The position numbers and the translations under genes are program-made. A stretch of 64,000 bases of DNA. Source: Metallyticus violacea. Taxonomy: Eukaryota; Arthropoda; Insecta; Mantodea; Metallyticidae. The stretch is from positions 9,243,501-9,307,500 of the forward strand of contig CM060833.1 of NCBI GenBank assembly GCA_030762175.1, written 5' to 3'. The notes beneath the pieces are model-generated. The model saw only the letters and a list, made by a program, of their open reading frames with translations, ran no database searches and had not been told where the DNA came from. Position 1 is the stretch's first letter. Every line of letters starts with the position of its first letter. Positions 10,240 through 20,756 of the stretch are shown here, in pieces.

Positions 10240-10500
10240 TAGGGGTGAGCCTTGCCCTGCCGCAGGGATCTCTGCTTTCCTCTACTTCCGTCTTACGACT
10301 TCACCGATAGAGGGCAGTGTTGTAGAGAGGCATTTGACTGGCATCCCGCCGGTCGCCTATCACACCGCTCCCTAGTTCGAGGAACGCCACCTCTCTATCC
10401 GGCAGCTTTCCAATTGTCCTCACAAGGCTGAGTGTACCTCGTTCCAGACCTCCCTTATTTAGAAAATTTCCAGCAGTCAGCAATGCTAACCACTAGATCA
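10215..10500 (-). mobile_element. SINE-C copy with (GAA)n tail, B box lost
   Basis: On the plus strand a TTCTTCTTC run (the complement of a GAA-type tail) is followed by GGTGAGCCTTGCCCTGC.., TCTTACGACTTCACCGATAGAGGGCAGT and AGCAATGCTAACCACTAGATCA, parallel to the copy at 19,849. The head keeps the A-box region, but the expected GGTTCGATTCC segment is deleted around 10,470. Confidence 0.8.
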
Positions 10501-10612
10501 AGGAAATGGTCAGCGCGCTGCTTTTATTTATAGTTTTTAAACGGCATAATTTCACATAAAAATGTACCTTTAGAATAATTTGTTAGCTTAATATGTACTG
10601 TATACGTGGTGC

Positions 10613-11340
10613 TTGTTTCATTGTTCTCATTTACAGTCCCTGTGTGTGAGAGGTGAACAAGTTGAGACATTCAAGTCCTCCTGCAGTAAAACGGACGTAA
10701 CAAGAGACGAACAGTATGCTGTTCTGAAATTTTGCTTTCGCACTAAATATCTTCAGCGTAGGACCATGCAATGTTACAAAAGCCCTCTTTCCTATAGCAT
10801 AGCTGGAAGATGGTTTAGAATGTTCAAAGGAAGGTGGACATTGTGAGAGAGGATCGTTAAGAACACTTTCAGATTTTCTGACAGTTTAACCTGGTGGCAC
10901 CCACGCGTTGCATATGAGACGTGTTTGTGCTCGGTGGGTTCCAACACTGCTGATTCTTGAACAAAAGGACGTTTGCGTACAGGTTCGCAGGCATTTGAAG
11001 ATGATGCTACAGGAAGATACTTTCAATGGTATTAGTCACTGATGATGATACTTAGCTACATTGTTTCGATACTAAGGGAAAACAACAGAACTCATTGGGA
11101 ATCTCCATCACGTACACCAAAATAAAGTAAAAGCGGTTTCTTCTGCTGGAAATGTTATGGTCATCCCATTTTTCGATATTCAACGAATGGTATACCAGCA
11201 TGTCTGCCTGCGCAAAGGATTGCAAGCTTTCCAGTTCTCCCCTGAATGCTTTAGCGAACTCCCTTCATATTTGGATTTTATACAGGAACATTTATCTCCT
11301 GTATGACATAAGCATACGATATATCGAAACAGATCAACGC
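10613..11340 (+). mobile_element. mariner family mar3, internally deleted relic
   Basis: Plus-strand motifs: DVTRDEQYAVLKFCF (N-terminus, compare MEVTFYEQFSALKFFF at 40,080), RTLSDFLTV, MRRVCARWVP (linker), then AGNVMVIPFFDIQRMVYQHVCLRKG (DDE domain between the first and second Asp). The second and third Asp regions are absent. Frameshifted throughout. Confidence 0.72.
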
Positions 11341-11407
11341 TTCCGGTTCCGTTAGCACTTCCTGGTTCATGTAGTAGTGGTAATGATAGTGGCAGTGGCA
11401 GTAGTAG

Positions 11408-11562
11408 ACCTTAATTTAGGGTATCTCCCAGGCATTTACCATTTATGAGGACTGAGAAAAACCTAGAAAAAACCCCGGTCAGGGATGGCGGGACTGGAGG
11501 GAATCGAACCCCAGACCTCCCGCACTCGAGTCCCCTTTAACGACCTCAGCCATCCGTGGCGG
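11408..11562 (-). mobile_element. SINE-A head and core, 3' part missing
   Basis: Contains the minus-strand tRNA-like head (CCACGGATGGCTGAGGTCG.. with B box GGTTCGATTCC) and the core (CTCATAAATGGTAAATGCCTGGGAG). It stops at 11,408, before the variable T-rich and 3' regions. Confidence 0.85.
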
Positions 11563-11790
11563 TCCGATTCCTGTGAATTTCGATTGAATACTTGGCTTCA
11601 TTGCCAAGTGTATTCTCAATTTTGTTGTTTAAAAGACGTAATAAAGTCCGCCATTTCATTATTAGTAACAATATGGAAAAGCAGGTGGCTACATTTAAAG
11701 AAAGGGATAAAGGCCTTAAAGTTCAGAATATAAATGACATTCTTTTTATTTTATTCTAAGCATAACAACATTGAATGCACACACAGAAAG

Positions 11791-12048
11791 ACCGCCACAG
11801 GTGGCCAAAGTCGTTAAAGCATGGACTCGTGAGAGGTCTGGGGTTCGATTGCCTCAATGACCGCCCTCCTTGACCGAGGTTTTTCCAGATTTTCCTCAGT
11901 TCTCAATGGCAAATGCCGGGGAAATACCCTAAATTTAGGCCTGAAACGTTTCCTTCCTTAAAAAAAAATCCTTTCTCAAGGTTATCATTTCAACTCATGT
12001 ATCATCAGTGTTCACCGTCTGTGGCGCCTCAGTAGTAAAAAAGGCCGG
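11791..12048 (+). mobile_element. SINE-A, near full length
   Basis: Head accGCCACAGGTGGCCAAAGTCGTTAAAG, B-box region GGTTCGATTGCC, core CCTCAGTTCTCAATGGCAAATGCCGGGG, then the 3' part TTCACCGTCTGTGGCGCCTCAGTAGTAAAAA. The final GTTAAACACTATTA is replaced at the junction with the mariner relic at 12,050. About 20 nt around the acceptor side of the head are missing. Confidence 0.88.
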
Positions 12049-12049
12049 G

Positions 12050-12700
12050 GTGGAGGGGAAACGCCAGTTCTCCATTTGGGTTTTCCTTGATGATAAATCA
12101 CCTGTCAAAGTCAAGAGGCGAAGAAGTGTGGGAAAAAAAATAGTTGCTTGGAAAATACTGTGCTCGAAAATCAGAGAACTGTTACTGCAAAACTGCACAC
12201 AGAAGTTTGCCTTCCGAAAGAGTTTCAGAAAATCCAAGAACGGCGTTCACAGGGCTTTTAATAATAACCATGACAATGTATCAGCTTACACCGCTAATTT
12301 AACAATGAAGTTCTGCAAGGATCTGAGGCAAAGCTAATGAATGATCTATCCTATAGTCCCGACCATGCGATTTCTTCCTGTTCGCTACTTGGAGAACTGA
12401 ATTCGACGTTCCGAAGAAGCGGTTTCAGCGGAGTTATCGGCAGTGTTGGAAATATTACGCGCAAATTATCACATTTCTGTTTAACAACCACGATGATGGT
12501 CAGATATCGCAAATTTTGCTGAATATCCCACAAAAATGAACGTGAAGCGTGTTCTTCACCCTCCCTGTAGTCCAGATTTAGCTCAGTGTGGATTTTTCTT
12601 TTTCCCCAAAATTGAAGATATGCCTGAAGGACCTATGAAAGAATGATTTCCAGCATATCTTTTAAGACTGGCAGAAGCGCTAGGATAGGTTTATTGACAA
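12050..12700 (+). mobile_element. mariner family mar4, two rearranged pieces
   Basis: The first piece encodes WVFLDDKSPVKVKRRRSVGKKIVA, the segment following the first catalytic Asp in mariners of the 'WVFQDE.PTKV.RSRSVGK' type, then CTQKFAFRKSFRKSKNGVHRAFNNNHDNVSAYTANL (HHDNASSHTA region) and SYSPDHA. The second piece (12,535-12,700) encodes VKRVLHPPCSPDLAQCGFFFFPKIEDM, another third-Asp region. Two third-Asp motifs in one tract indicate fusion of two copies or a partial duplication. Confidence 0.78.
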
Positions 12701-13413
12701 AAATAATTATTAAAAATCCCTCGTATAACGAAATTAATTGCTAGGATTAATGGCACCGTCTTCCTTTGCTGTCAAAATGTCACGGAGGCAATGTCTGCTC
12801 ACATTGGCAAGCTAGCAGTCGCATTTCTCAAGAGAACACCCACAAAAATTGTTGACGCCTACAGTCCAGAGTCCCGAGTTCTTCCTGTTCTCAAATATCT
12901 ACGTGCACAGCGATTCTCCAGGCAACAAACACGACATTCGCAGCAAGCATACGTTTGATAAATGACACAGCTAACCGCTCTGTGCGCCATTAAAAGGGAA
13001 TAGAGAATTATCCCACGTTTATGTTATTAATAGCATCTGACACATTTAAGGCTGAACTCTATTGATCAACAACTGTTGACCTGGTAGCACCGATCACCCC
13101 ACTTATGGACGACCATTAATCAATTACATTGTTTGCCTCGCAACAAAGGCACTATTCAATTGTTTATAATTGTTATATTGCTTCGCATGAGATGACAGAC
13201 GATGCTCTCGAGCTATAAAGTAATCGACAACTTCTACATGGCATAGCGACATTAACCTTCGTTAAAAGTTCAATGACAGGACCATCATCTCAGGCTGTCA
13301 AGGTCGCTCAGCTACCCGGAAGTTCGTCATTGGGAATTATCAATTTGCGATCGCCAAAAAGCTTGCGAGCTCGACTGCGTCACTACACTTGCTGGATTCC
13401 GTTAGTGTTTTTT
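12701..13413. other. no gene recognised
   Basis: Unique-looking sequence of mixed composition with no long frame, no splice-bounded coding segment and no family motif. Confidence 0.5.
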
Positions 13414-14949
13414 TAAGCGAATTCCGAAAGAGTGTAAGTATTTTTGTGTGTCTGTTAACCTCTAGCGCTCGCAATTTTTGTTTTTTATCAACTAAACTCT
13501 GCATAACAAATGATTCATCAAGTTCTTTACCAGAAAAATTGGATCATTGGGAGTGGGGGTGTACCTAAAGCGATTTTTTTTAAAAAAATTGAAAAATCAC
13601 TATAGCAACCGTAATTTTATTTTGAAACTCTTTATATTTATTTTAAAATAAATTGATATAAGTAGTTTCCGAAAGCCAGGGTAATCAGGTCATTAGGACT
13701 TGCGGTATAGCATAAAAACAAATGGGGTTAAAGCGAAATTTAAAAATCGCTCTAGCAGCAACAATTTGTTAAAATAAACTCGGTATTTGCCATTGAAATA
13801 AAATAACAAAAATAGTTTCTGAAAATCAGTTAAATCAACTATTAGGAGGGGGGGTTATCTTAAATCCAAAATTTAAAAATCGCTCTAGCGGCATTAATAT
13901 TTGCTTTTTCGCAACGAAACTACGTATATATCATTAAAATAAAATACAAAAAATGGCTTATGAAAATCAGGGAAACCGGGCTATTAGGAGTGTAGGTTTA
14001 TCCGAAGCCCAAATTTAATAATTGCTCTAGCAGCAAAAGTGTTTGTTTTTTCACAACGAAACTCGGCATATACCATTTAAATCAAATAAGAAAAATAGTT
14101 CCTGAAAATCAGTGAAATCAGATTATTAGGAGTGGAGGTTTACCTGAAACCCAAAATTTAAAAATTACTCTAGCGGCACCAATATTTGCTTTATCGCAAT
14201 GAAACTCCGTATATACCATTTAAATAAAATATTTAAAAAAAATTTTTTTTTGAAAATTAGGGCAATTGAACCACTAAGAGTAGGGGTATACTTGTAAACC
14301 GAAATTTAAATAGCGCGTTGCATTTAATTTTGTCTCTATATTGTTTAAAATGAAAAAAAAAAAAAATTAATTCAGCATATAAACTGTATTTATAACGATG
14401 CTAGTTTTACATTTAACAAAAGTATCGTCGTGAAGATATCAAATGTGAAATGTTAATCTAACATTTGTATGAGAATTATATTTGTATGTAAGAACGCTCT
14501 TAAATAACCTTCAGAAAACGTTTACGTTACATGTTTTTAATACAATAATAAATTAAATTTCAAAGCCAATGAAAATCGATGTAACTTTCGATTGTTTTTA
14601 TTTGCTTAGTACATTGCAATTGTTTTTAAATAGTGACATGTTTTTGTTTTATTGAAACATATGAACATCATCTTAAATACGCAATGTAACTCGAAACTTT
14701 CTGTTATTTCTCTATTTTAGTGAATGTAAAGATGATATCAAGGGATCAATTCATAAACATGGTTACCTTTAAAAATGTTTAAATATACTCACACGGTGTA
14801 ACTTTGCCTATCAGTGGTCATACGTTTCATTTAATTAATAGTATACCATTAATTTTTGTGGTTTAATTTCAATTATAATAATAATGAAAGTTATCCAACT
14901 AGGTGAGGAATTCACTTAGTTTACACAGCTCCTGCGTGACGGACTTTTT
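13414..14949 (+). mobile_element. HEL family copy 1 (Helentron-like, non-autonomous)
   Basis: Starts after a T run with AGCGAATTCC (13,416-13,425). Then comes a leader (GTTAACCTCTAGCGCTCGCAATTTTTG) and about six tandem units of ~133-143 bp, each with GCTCTAGC, then TCGCAACGAAACTC, ATACCATTTAAATAAAAT, GAAAATCAG and TTAGGAGTGGGGGTTTA. After the array a non-repetitive ~620-bp block follows (14,330-14,900). The end holds the subterminal inverted repeat GGAATTCACT (14,907-14,916), the palindrome ACACAGctcCTGCGT (14,923-14,937), GACGGAC, then a T run. No Rep/helicase or transposase coding. Insertion between Ts and this layout are what Helentron-type HINE elements show. Confidence 0.75.
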
Positions 14950-15342
14950 ATATTATTCGCTAAATAGCTAAAGTAAGTTCAACTCGAGGTCAAAATTCTC
15001 TGTAGGTAACTTCTAGAGCTTTCGTTATATAGCTACAGATAAGTAAGTGCAGAGAATGTTTTTTTCACACAAGTAAGCTGTTACGAAAGGAACCAATACT
15101 CTCATAACCTTATTTGATAGTCTACAGGTCGTTGTCAAAAGATGCGCGCTGTTGACAGGGAAACTATGGGTGTTTTGGCTTGGTTCACATTTTCGACTTC
15201 TGGCAATGTTTACAGAAAGCAAGTAGTTTTGGAGGGCCATCACAACGGTTTCAACTTAAGCATCAATTGCAATTTGTAAGGGTGAAACCTCAGACGAGAG
15301 GATAGGATATTGTACACGGTGGATTTTAGAATGTTGTTCATT
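14950..15342. other. no gene recognised
   Basis: No coding or repeat signature recognised between HEL copy 1 and the following SINE-B. Confidence 0.5.
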
Positions 15343-15604
15343 TAGTTTATTTACGGACGCTCTTTAACTCTCAGGTCATCAGCGACTCATTCAATTCAGG
15401 GCGTGAAACGGCCGATAAATTTTGCTCAGAGGCCTCTTCTTTCAGACTTGAGGTTCTTTTACAAAATCTACGACACGGGAGCCATTGTTTCACTTCCCTT
15501 CTGAAGGAAGTCATACTTAGGATGTTTACGCCCAAAAAATCTTTCGCTGCAGGCCGGGATTCAACACGCGATCTTGGGTTACCACTAGACCACCAGGATC
15601 AACC
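15343..15604 (-). mobile_element. SINE-B, older copy
   Basis: Complement of the SINE-B consensus from tail (TTTATTTACGGACGCTCTTTAA) to head (ACCACTAGACCACCAGGATCAACC). It carries a deletion in the anticodon-arm region and point changes in the B box (GATTCAACAC). More diverged than the copies at 23.2 and 28.7 kb. Confidence 0.88.
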
Positions 15605-15844
15605 GGATTTAGGGATGTTTAACAGCAGGCTCTATGCACAGACTATGTACAAAACAATAGCTGCTGGGGGGGGGGGGTTGGTTCTAACAGTGTTATTTAC
15701 TGTTTTCGTCGGCAATTGCACATTCAGCGATATTCAAAGTCTCTGAGCCGTTCTTTCTAGTGGCTTTGGTATAAATTTTGAAATTCACATGGTTACGAAA
15801 TAACAAGGGGAGTTCAATAGTAGTTTTTGTACCTTATTTATTGT

Positions 15845-16122
15845 ATTTTAATAGTGTTTAACGTCCGTTTTTACTACTAAGGCACCACAGGCGGTGAACG
15901 CTGGTGATACATGAGATGATATATTGGGAAAGGATTTTTTTTAAGGAAGGAAACGTTTCAGGCCTAAGTTTAGGGTACCTCCCCGGCATTTGCCATTTAT
16001 GAGGACTGAGGAAAACCTGGAAATAACCTCAGTCAGGAAGGACAATCCTGGCGGAATTCAAACCCAGACCTCCCGCTCACGAGTCCGCACCTTAACGACC
16101 TCGGTCATCCGTGGCGGTCATC
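15845..16122 (-). mobile_element. SINE-A, full length, with target-site duplication
   Basis: Complete from the GTTAAACACTATTA-type tail to the tRNA-like head, flanked by atttattgt at 15,836-15,844 and 16,123-16,131. B box decayed (GGTTTGAATTCC). It provides a clean unnested reference for the family length of about 275 bp. Confidence 0.92.
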
Positions 16123-16149
16123 ATTTATTGTGAAACATGGTTCATTGCA

Positions 16150-16500
16150 CATGAGATATCTGAATATATTCCGTACCAACATCAATGTACCATTACCACC
16201 TTCCTGGTAACTTTATTACGGCGTCGTAGTGCCATTGCTTGGAAGTACTACGTCAATTGTGGACAGCTACCTGAAATTCCTTGGTGTTGCCAAATATTTA
16301 CCTTGCAGCCAGTCCTTCATGTTTTCGAATACGGAGCACTATTGTGGGTGTGGCACTACAATGAGCCCCAACTTTGTAATTGCAATGTTGCTGCTGTGGG
16401 GCCGCGCATTGTCATGTTGGAGGAATACTCTTCTCGATCACTTCCCCTTTCGCCGTTGCTGGGTCATGTGTAAGGGTCTCGCAAGTGCAGCTCACTGCTG
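16150..16500 (-). mobile_element. mariner-type transposase C-terminal fragment
   Basis: Minus-strand reading across frames gives a QHDNARPHSSNIAITKLGLIVVPHP-like stretch (frame-broken), then VFENMKDWLQGKYLATPRNF, followed by a decayed C-terminus. This is the second-Asp to C-terminus portion of a mariner. The third-Asp box is damaged. The 120-codon plus-strand frame here is its antisense shadow. Confidence 0.6.
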
Positions 16501-16574
16501 GCATTGGTTTCCAATGGCATTCTTCTCTGGTGTGTGTTAGTGACACCTGTCTCGTTACGTAACCGTTAATGACA

Positions 16575-16760
16575 ATGACAATGAATGAAGAATACTATGG
16601 CGCTTATTTTCTGCATCCTTTATTTGAAGAGCTGAGGTGGCGGCGTCCAAAGACAAAAACTTCAAGACTGTTGCTTTTGCACGACAATGCGTCTCCTCAC
16701 AGAACAGCCGAAAAATTGAGGAAATAAGTCGCCAAAGATCAGTTGCTTGACCACCTATTA
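16575..16760 (+). mobile_element. mar1 central fragment
   Basis: Plus-strand translation RRRPKTKTSRLLLLHDNASPHRTAEKLRK then VAKDQLLDHLL matches the second-Asp segment of mar1 (compare the minus-strand copy at 165-392). It keeps HDNASPH intact, unlike the mar1 copy at the window start. It lies opposite in orientation to the mariner pieces on both sides. Confidence 0.85.
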
Positions 16761-16859
16761 GCCGACAATAGGCTTCAACATTTTTGTCCTTCTGTGTTTG
16801 GGCCAAGTCCCCTGAAACCCAATGTGCGCAGGGTTGCGATGTTGACAAACAACCAGTAT

Positions 16860-17090
16860 TCACATTCTTGTGTGTAGATTCCCTGCTATGGCGGACCCAT
16901 TGGCCCAATTGTAAACGGTTTTCTGTGTAGAAGCTTCTTGACCACATAACCCTGTTAAACCGCTATGAATTTCTTCAGTTTTGACGCCTTCATTCAACAG
17001 AAACATGCAGTCCAACTTTGTTCGTGGCAGTCGCCTTTGTCCACGTCTTTCTCTACTTGACAACAAACGAACATTGTCCTTTCGCTACAC
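16860..17090 (-). mobile_element. mariner N-terminal HTH fragment
   Basis: Minus-strand frame TKLDCMFLLNEGVKTEEIHSGL, then QEASTQKTVYNWANG. This resembles the first helix-turn-helix of mariners (F.L.EG.K..EIH..L....G...S...VY.W). It stops before the DDE domain. Confidence 0.65.
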
Positions 17091-17288
17091 ACTCTGCTTA
17101 CAACCACCATTTAGCGTATAGTATCGGTCCATCCCATTACAAATGCTGTGCTCATAAACTGTGCGGTATTTATAAAGCACTGCTATTGTAAATATTTTCC
17201 GAATGCCACTCTCATCTTTTGTTTTCTCGTATTCTGTTGTTTATCAGAACAAATATTGTTTGACTGACTTTAATGTTTCATGTAACCC

Positions 17289-17521
17289 TGTTTTTTTTAA
17301 TGGTGTTTAACGCCCGTTTTTACTACTGAGGCACCACAGGCGGTGAACACTGATGATACATGAGATGAGATTTTATTTTGGGCATAGTTTTTTTTTAAAG
17401 TAAGGAAACGTTCCAGGCCTAAGTTTGGGGTACTCCCCGGCATTTGCCAGTTATGAGGACTGAGGAAAACCTGAAAAAAAACCCTCAGTCAGGGAGGACA
17501 GTCCTGCGGGATTCGAACCCT
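17289..17521 (-). mobile_element. SINE-A truncated inside the tRNA head
   Basis: Tail (TTAATGGTGTTTAACGCCCG) to the B box (GGGATTCGAACCC at 17,508-17,520) is present. The A-box half of the head is missing. A truncated head with the tail preserved suggests a 5'-truncated insertion or a deletion. Confidence 0.88.
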
Positions 17522-18440
17522 ATGTTTAGAGTGCTTTGAAAACAGCTAGAATATATACTTTGTAAATATAAATTAAAATAATTAGAAGCAATTATTGATG
17601 CTGTTAATTTTAGTAGGTTAACACTGCAATCTAAACTCATTTACAAGTAAAATAATGTAACGGAATAAACAATTTTACATTAAGTCCCCCCCCCCCCGCC
17701 AACCGCCCTCCTCAAATACACCAGCCACCACTGGTGTAACGCCCTTCTAAGGATTTATGTCTATAAAATGCGGTGCAAGTTTAATTTGTTCAAAAGCTCA
17801 TCAGCCGCTAATTGCAAACGCGGCAGTGTTGCCACATTTGGTGAAATTGCGTCGCGGTCAAGGTAGTATATCAGGCAAGGACGAAGGGTCGAGTAGCCAG
17901 CCCGCCCGTTTAGAGACCGTGTCGCATGAATCAGCACTCAAGTCCACATGATAGTCACCTGTTCTCTGTCCAAACTGGTTATGTGTGTTCCGTCGTTAAT
18001 CCAAGTGTCCCATATAAAACTACCACTAATTTTCCAACAACTTTATATTTAATATTACGAAAATAAAAAACGTTTCGCTGCTCAAACACCTTCTACCGTA
18101 CGACTATTAAACTATTCTTTAGCGGGTTCAAAACAACTTCAAGTTTAATGAGAAGTAATTATGATAGAAAGGCATTAAATAAGAGGACTTTTAGAATAAC
18201 TTTTTTACAAGTTGTATGAGTACGCAGGATGCTGCGCCAGACGCAAGGATACATCTCAAGAGATAGCATTCCTGCGTTAAAATATACTATCGGATTAGGG
18301 AAGAGAGAATGCCTTGAAAGATTGCATTGTGCATTTGGGGATCTTTTCCCCCCGCAATACACTATTTATTGATGGTTTGTAGATTAGAAGGCACTATGTT
18401 GAAAATGAAAACCGCGCAGGACTACCCGCTGAAGCAACAC
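17522..18440. other. no gene recognised
   Basis: Contains a C-rich run near 17,686-17,697 and scattered short frames. The 64-codon plus-strand frame at 17,757 has no family resemblance and no splice context. Confidence 0.5.
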
Positions 18441-19140
18441 CGTATTTATCCGAATCTAATGCGCTATGGAATATAATGCGCACCCAAAATTTGGAACTTA
18501 CAACCATAAAAAAACATTTTGGCATATTGTTGTACGGCATTTTAGAGATAAGTCCGCCCCCTTCATGAAACAATCAGAACACAGAATTTATAAGTAGGCT
18601 ATTGTTACATCTTGGAGCACATAGGACAAAATCCATCACTCGTGCTGTTGCCAGGAAGTTGACGTAAGTCAAAGAAGAAAAAGTTATTTCTTATGGTGTC
18701 ACTAGTTACAGGTTGCCCATTCTTCCTCCTTTCATGTACTTTTTCTTCAATTTCAAAATGTCTTCCTTTGCTACGACCAGTGAATTTCTTTCTACAAGCT
18801 TTAGTTGCAAATAATGTCAATTTCTGTTGCCGTCACAAACTAATGTTGTTCTCAGTTACATTAAACTTTCTTCCTGTCTTCCCGTTACATTTTTTTTCAG
18901 CATAAAGAATTACTTTACACTTGAAAGTATCATCATAAAATACTCTTCCCTGTTTGCCCTCCATTTCGAGACCACCAAACGCTCTATGCAATAATAGGCC
19001 AACAATAAATGTAACGAAGTCGCGACTAGCAACAATACATTATGACGTAATAAACGATAAATTTAATAAAGTTACCGGCGAACTACGGAACGGATTTGCA
19101 CTCGAATCTAATGCGCACTACAATTTTGATTTCATTTTCC
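18441..19140 (-). mobile_element. pogo/Tigger-like relic, copy 1
   Basis: The minus strand encodes FATKACRKKFTGRSKGRHFEIEEKVHERRKNGQPVTSDTIRN. This is a CENP-B-type helix-turn-helix as in pogo/Tigger transposases (compare 'F.GPK.GR.PE.E....FV...R..G.PVT...I'). The same segment with similar flanks occurs at 49,670-50,390. Ends marked by CGAATCTAATGCGC motifs (18,450 and 19,108). No DDE domain remains. Confidence 0.65.
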
Positions 19141-19198
19141 AGCCACGGTCAGTTCAAAAATTGTTTATAAGCTATATTTAGCAATCTACGACAGCTAT

Positions 19199-19810
19199 TC
19201 AATTTGGAATAATTATAATTTTTTTTTCACAACATACCTTTACTCTCCTCATAATTTGCATAATATTTCTCAAAGTATCTCTGTTGGATGTAACGCATCT
19301 CTCTAAGCATTTCTGCCAGTTTTCAAAGACATGCTGGAAACCATTTTTTGACAAGTCATTCAAAATCGCCCTCGCATCCTTCACCACTGCTTCTGATGAT
19401 GGAAAATTCCTTTCACGAAAGTGTTTCTTCAATTTGGGGAACAGGAAAACATTGCATAGGTCTAAAACTAGGCTATATGGAGGATGGGAGACGCACTTCA
19501 TTTTTGTTCAGCAACAACATTTACTATGTGCGGAGGAGCGCTATCGTGATGCAGCATCCAGCTTGTTACATGGACATCTCTGCAGTATTGCCAAGTTACA
19601 GTTGTGTATGCAGGTATGACATGCTGGTAAACCATTCCTTGAATATATGACCATAAGTTTCCCAGCAGAATCAACAACATATGTCTCAGTTACCAATGTT
19701 GAGTGGCACCCAGTGCAATTTTCAGCGCTTTTGAAAGTGTTTGAAATGTTATTCGATTATTTTCACTAAAAACGACAGCAGCGAGGAACTGAACGCACTT
19801 CTCATCAGAC
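19199..19810 (-). mobile_element. mar3 deletion derivative
   Basis: Minus-strand order: an HTH piece ENNRITFQTLSKALKIALGA, then directly GNLWSYIQGMVYQHVIPAYTTVTWQY, LHHDSAPPH (second Asp, Asn to Ser), HPPYSLVLDLCNVFLFPKLKKHFRERNFPSSEAVV, and a C-terminus NGFQHVFENWQKCLERCV. The region from the first Asp back to the linker is missing, and the third-Asp box is damaged. The same family as the relics at 10.6 and 40 kb. Confidence 0.85.
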
Positions 19811-19848
19811 GGGAACCGAAAGTGACAACAATGAAACTTGTACATTAC

Positions 19849-20155
19849 GTCTTCTTCTTCTTCTTCTCACTGGCGCTGCAGCCCGTGGCGAACCTTGGCC
19901 TGACGCAGCGACCTCTGCTCTCTATTATCGTCTTACGATTTCATTGATAGAGGGTAGTATTGCAGAATGGGGGGGACATGTGATCAACTGAACAACATGT
20001 CCACACCCCGCTGGTCATTTATCCTCACGAGGCTGGGTGTACCCTTTTCCAGATCTCCTTTACGTTGAAAAATTACTACGCAGATACCGGGAATCGAAAT
20101 TAGTTCTCCCTGCCAACTGTCAGCAACGCTAATCATTAGACTAAGTAGGTGGTCT
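19849..20155 (-). mobile_element. SINE-C, fullest copy in the window
   Basis: A TTCTTCTTCTTCTTC run (complement of the GAA tail) at 19,851-19,867, then body blocks GCAGCCCGTGGCGAACCTTGGCC, TCTTACGATTTCATTGATAGAGGG, CCTCACGAGGCTGGGTGTACCC, GATACCGGGAATCGAA (partly decayed B box) and AGCAACGCTAATCATTAGACTAAG (A-box side). Gives the family length of about 300 bp. Confidence 0.85.
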
Positions 20156-20756
20156 TATTATGTATTAAACTAACAAAATATTTTAAAGTTAAATTGTAGT
20201 GGAAGAAATTATGCCAATTACGATAATTATTTGTTACTTAGTTACTGGTCGCCCTATAAAAGGTTGTTTTAACAGAGTTTATTTGTTCACGGTCAAGGCC
20301 ACCTTAACTCCATTCCTTTCTTCAGCTCAATGTTGTAACATCTCAAAATAGATCATCAAAGACAAACCCATGTCTTACGTCAAAGAAATGCAATGATTAA
20401 TAATCATACGATTAATAACCACAAGTTGCATTTTTAGATGTGTGCAAAGTTGCTTCTAAAAGTTTACATTCTACTTACTTAGAAGCAAGAGAAATAAAAC
20501 AATCATGTCACTTTTCAATATAGTCTCGCGTTTTTTTTTTTTTTTTCTTCCAAACACACTTTTCAAATCACTAAACCACATATCCCTGTACTTAAAAATA
20601 TGCTGATTTTTTTTGGCATAATACTAAAAAGAAAAAAAAAGTTTTCTGTCATTAAATTTTCTTTCTCGTGCACAGTTCTTCAATTTTGATGAAAAGACTA
20701 GATCTATGAAGGCTAGATCTGGAATGTAGTGGGAATGGTTCAATGCACTGAAACCA
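20156..20756. other. no gene recognised
   Basis: AT-rich with several T/A homopolymers; precedes the satellite. No coding signature. Confidence 0.5.

Noticed and set aside
14923..14949. Canonical Helitron 3' end (hairpin followed by CTRR)
   Set aside because: The palindrome is present but is followed by GACGGACTTTT with no CTRR, and the start lacks TC. Helentron-type ends fit better.
16111..16473. 120-codon plus-strand ORF
   Set aside because: Antisense of a mariner C-terminal fragment; no domain in this frame.
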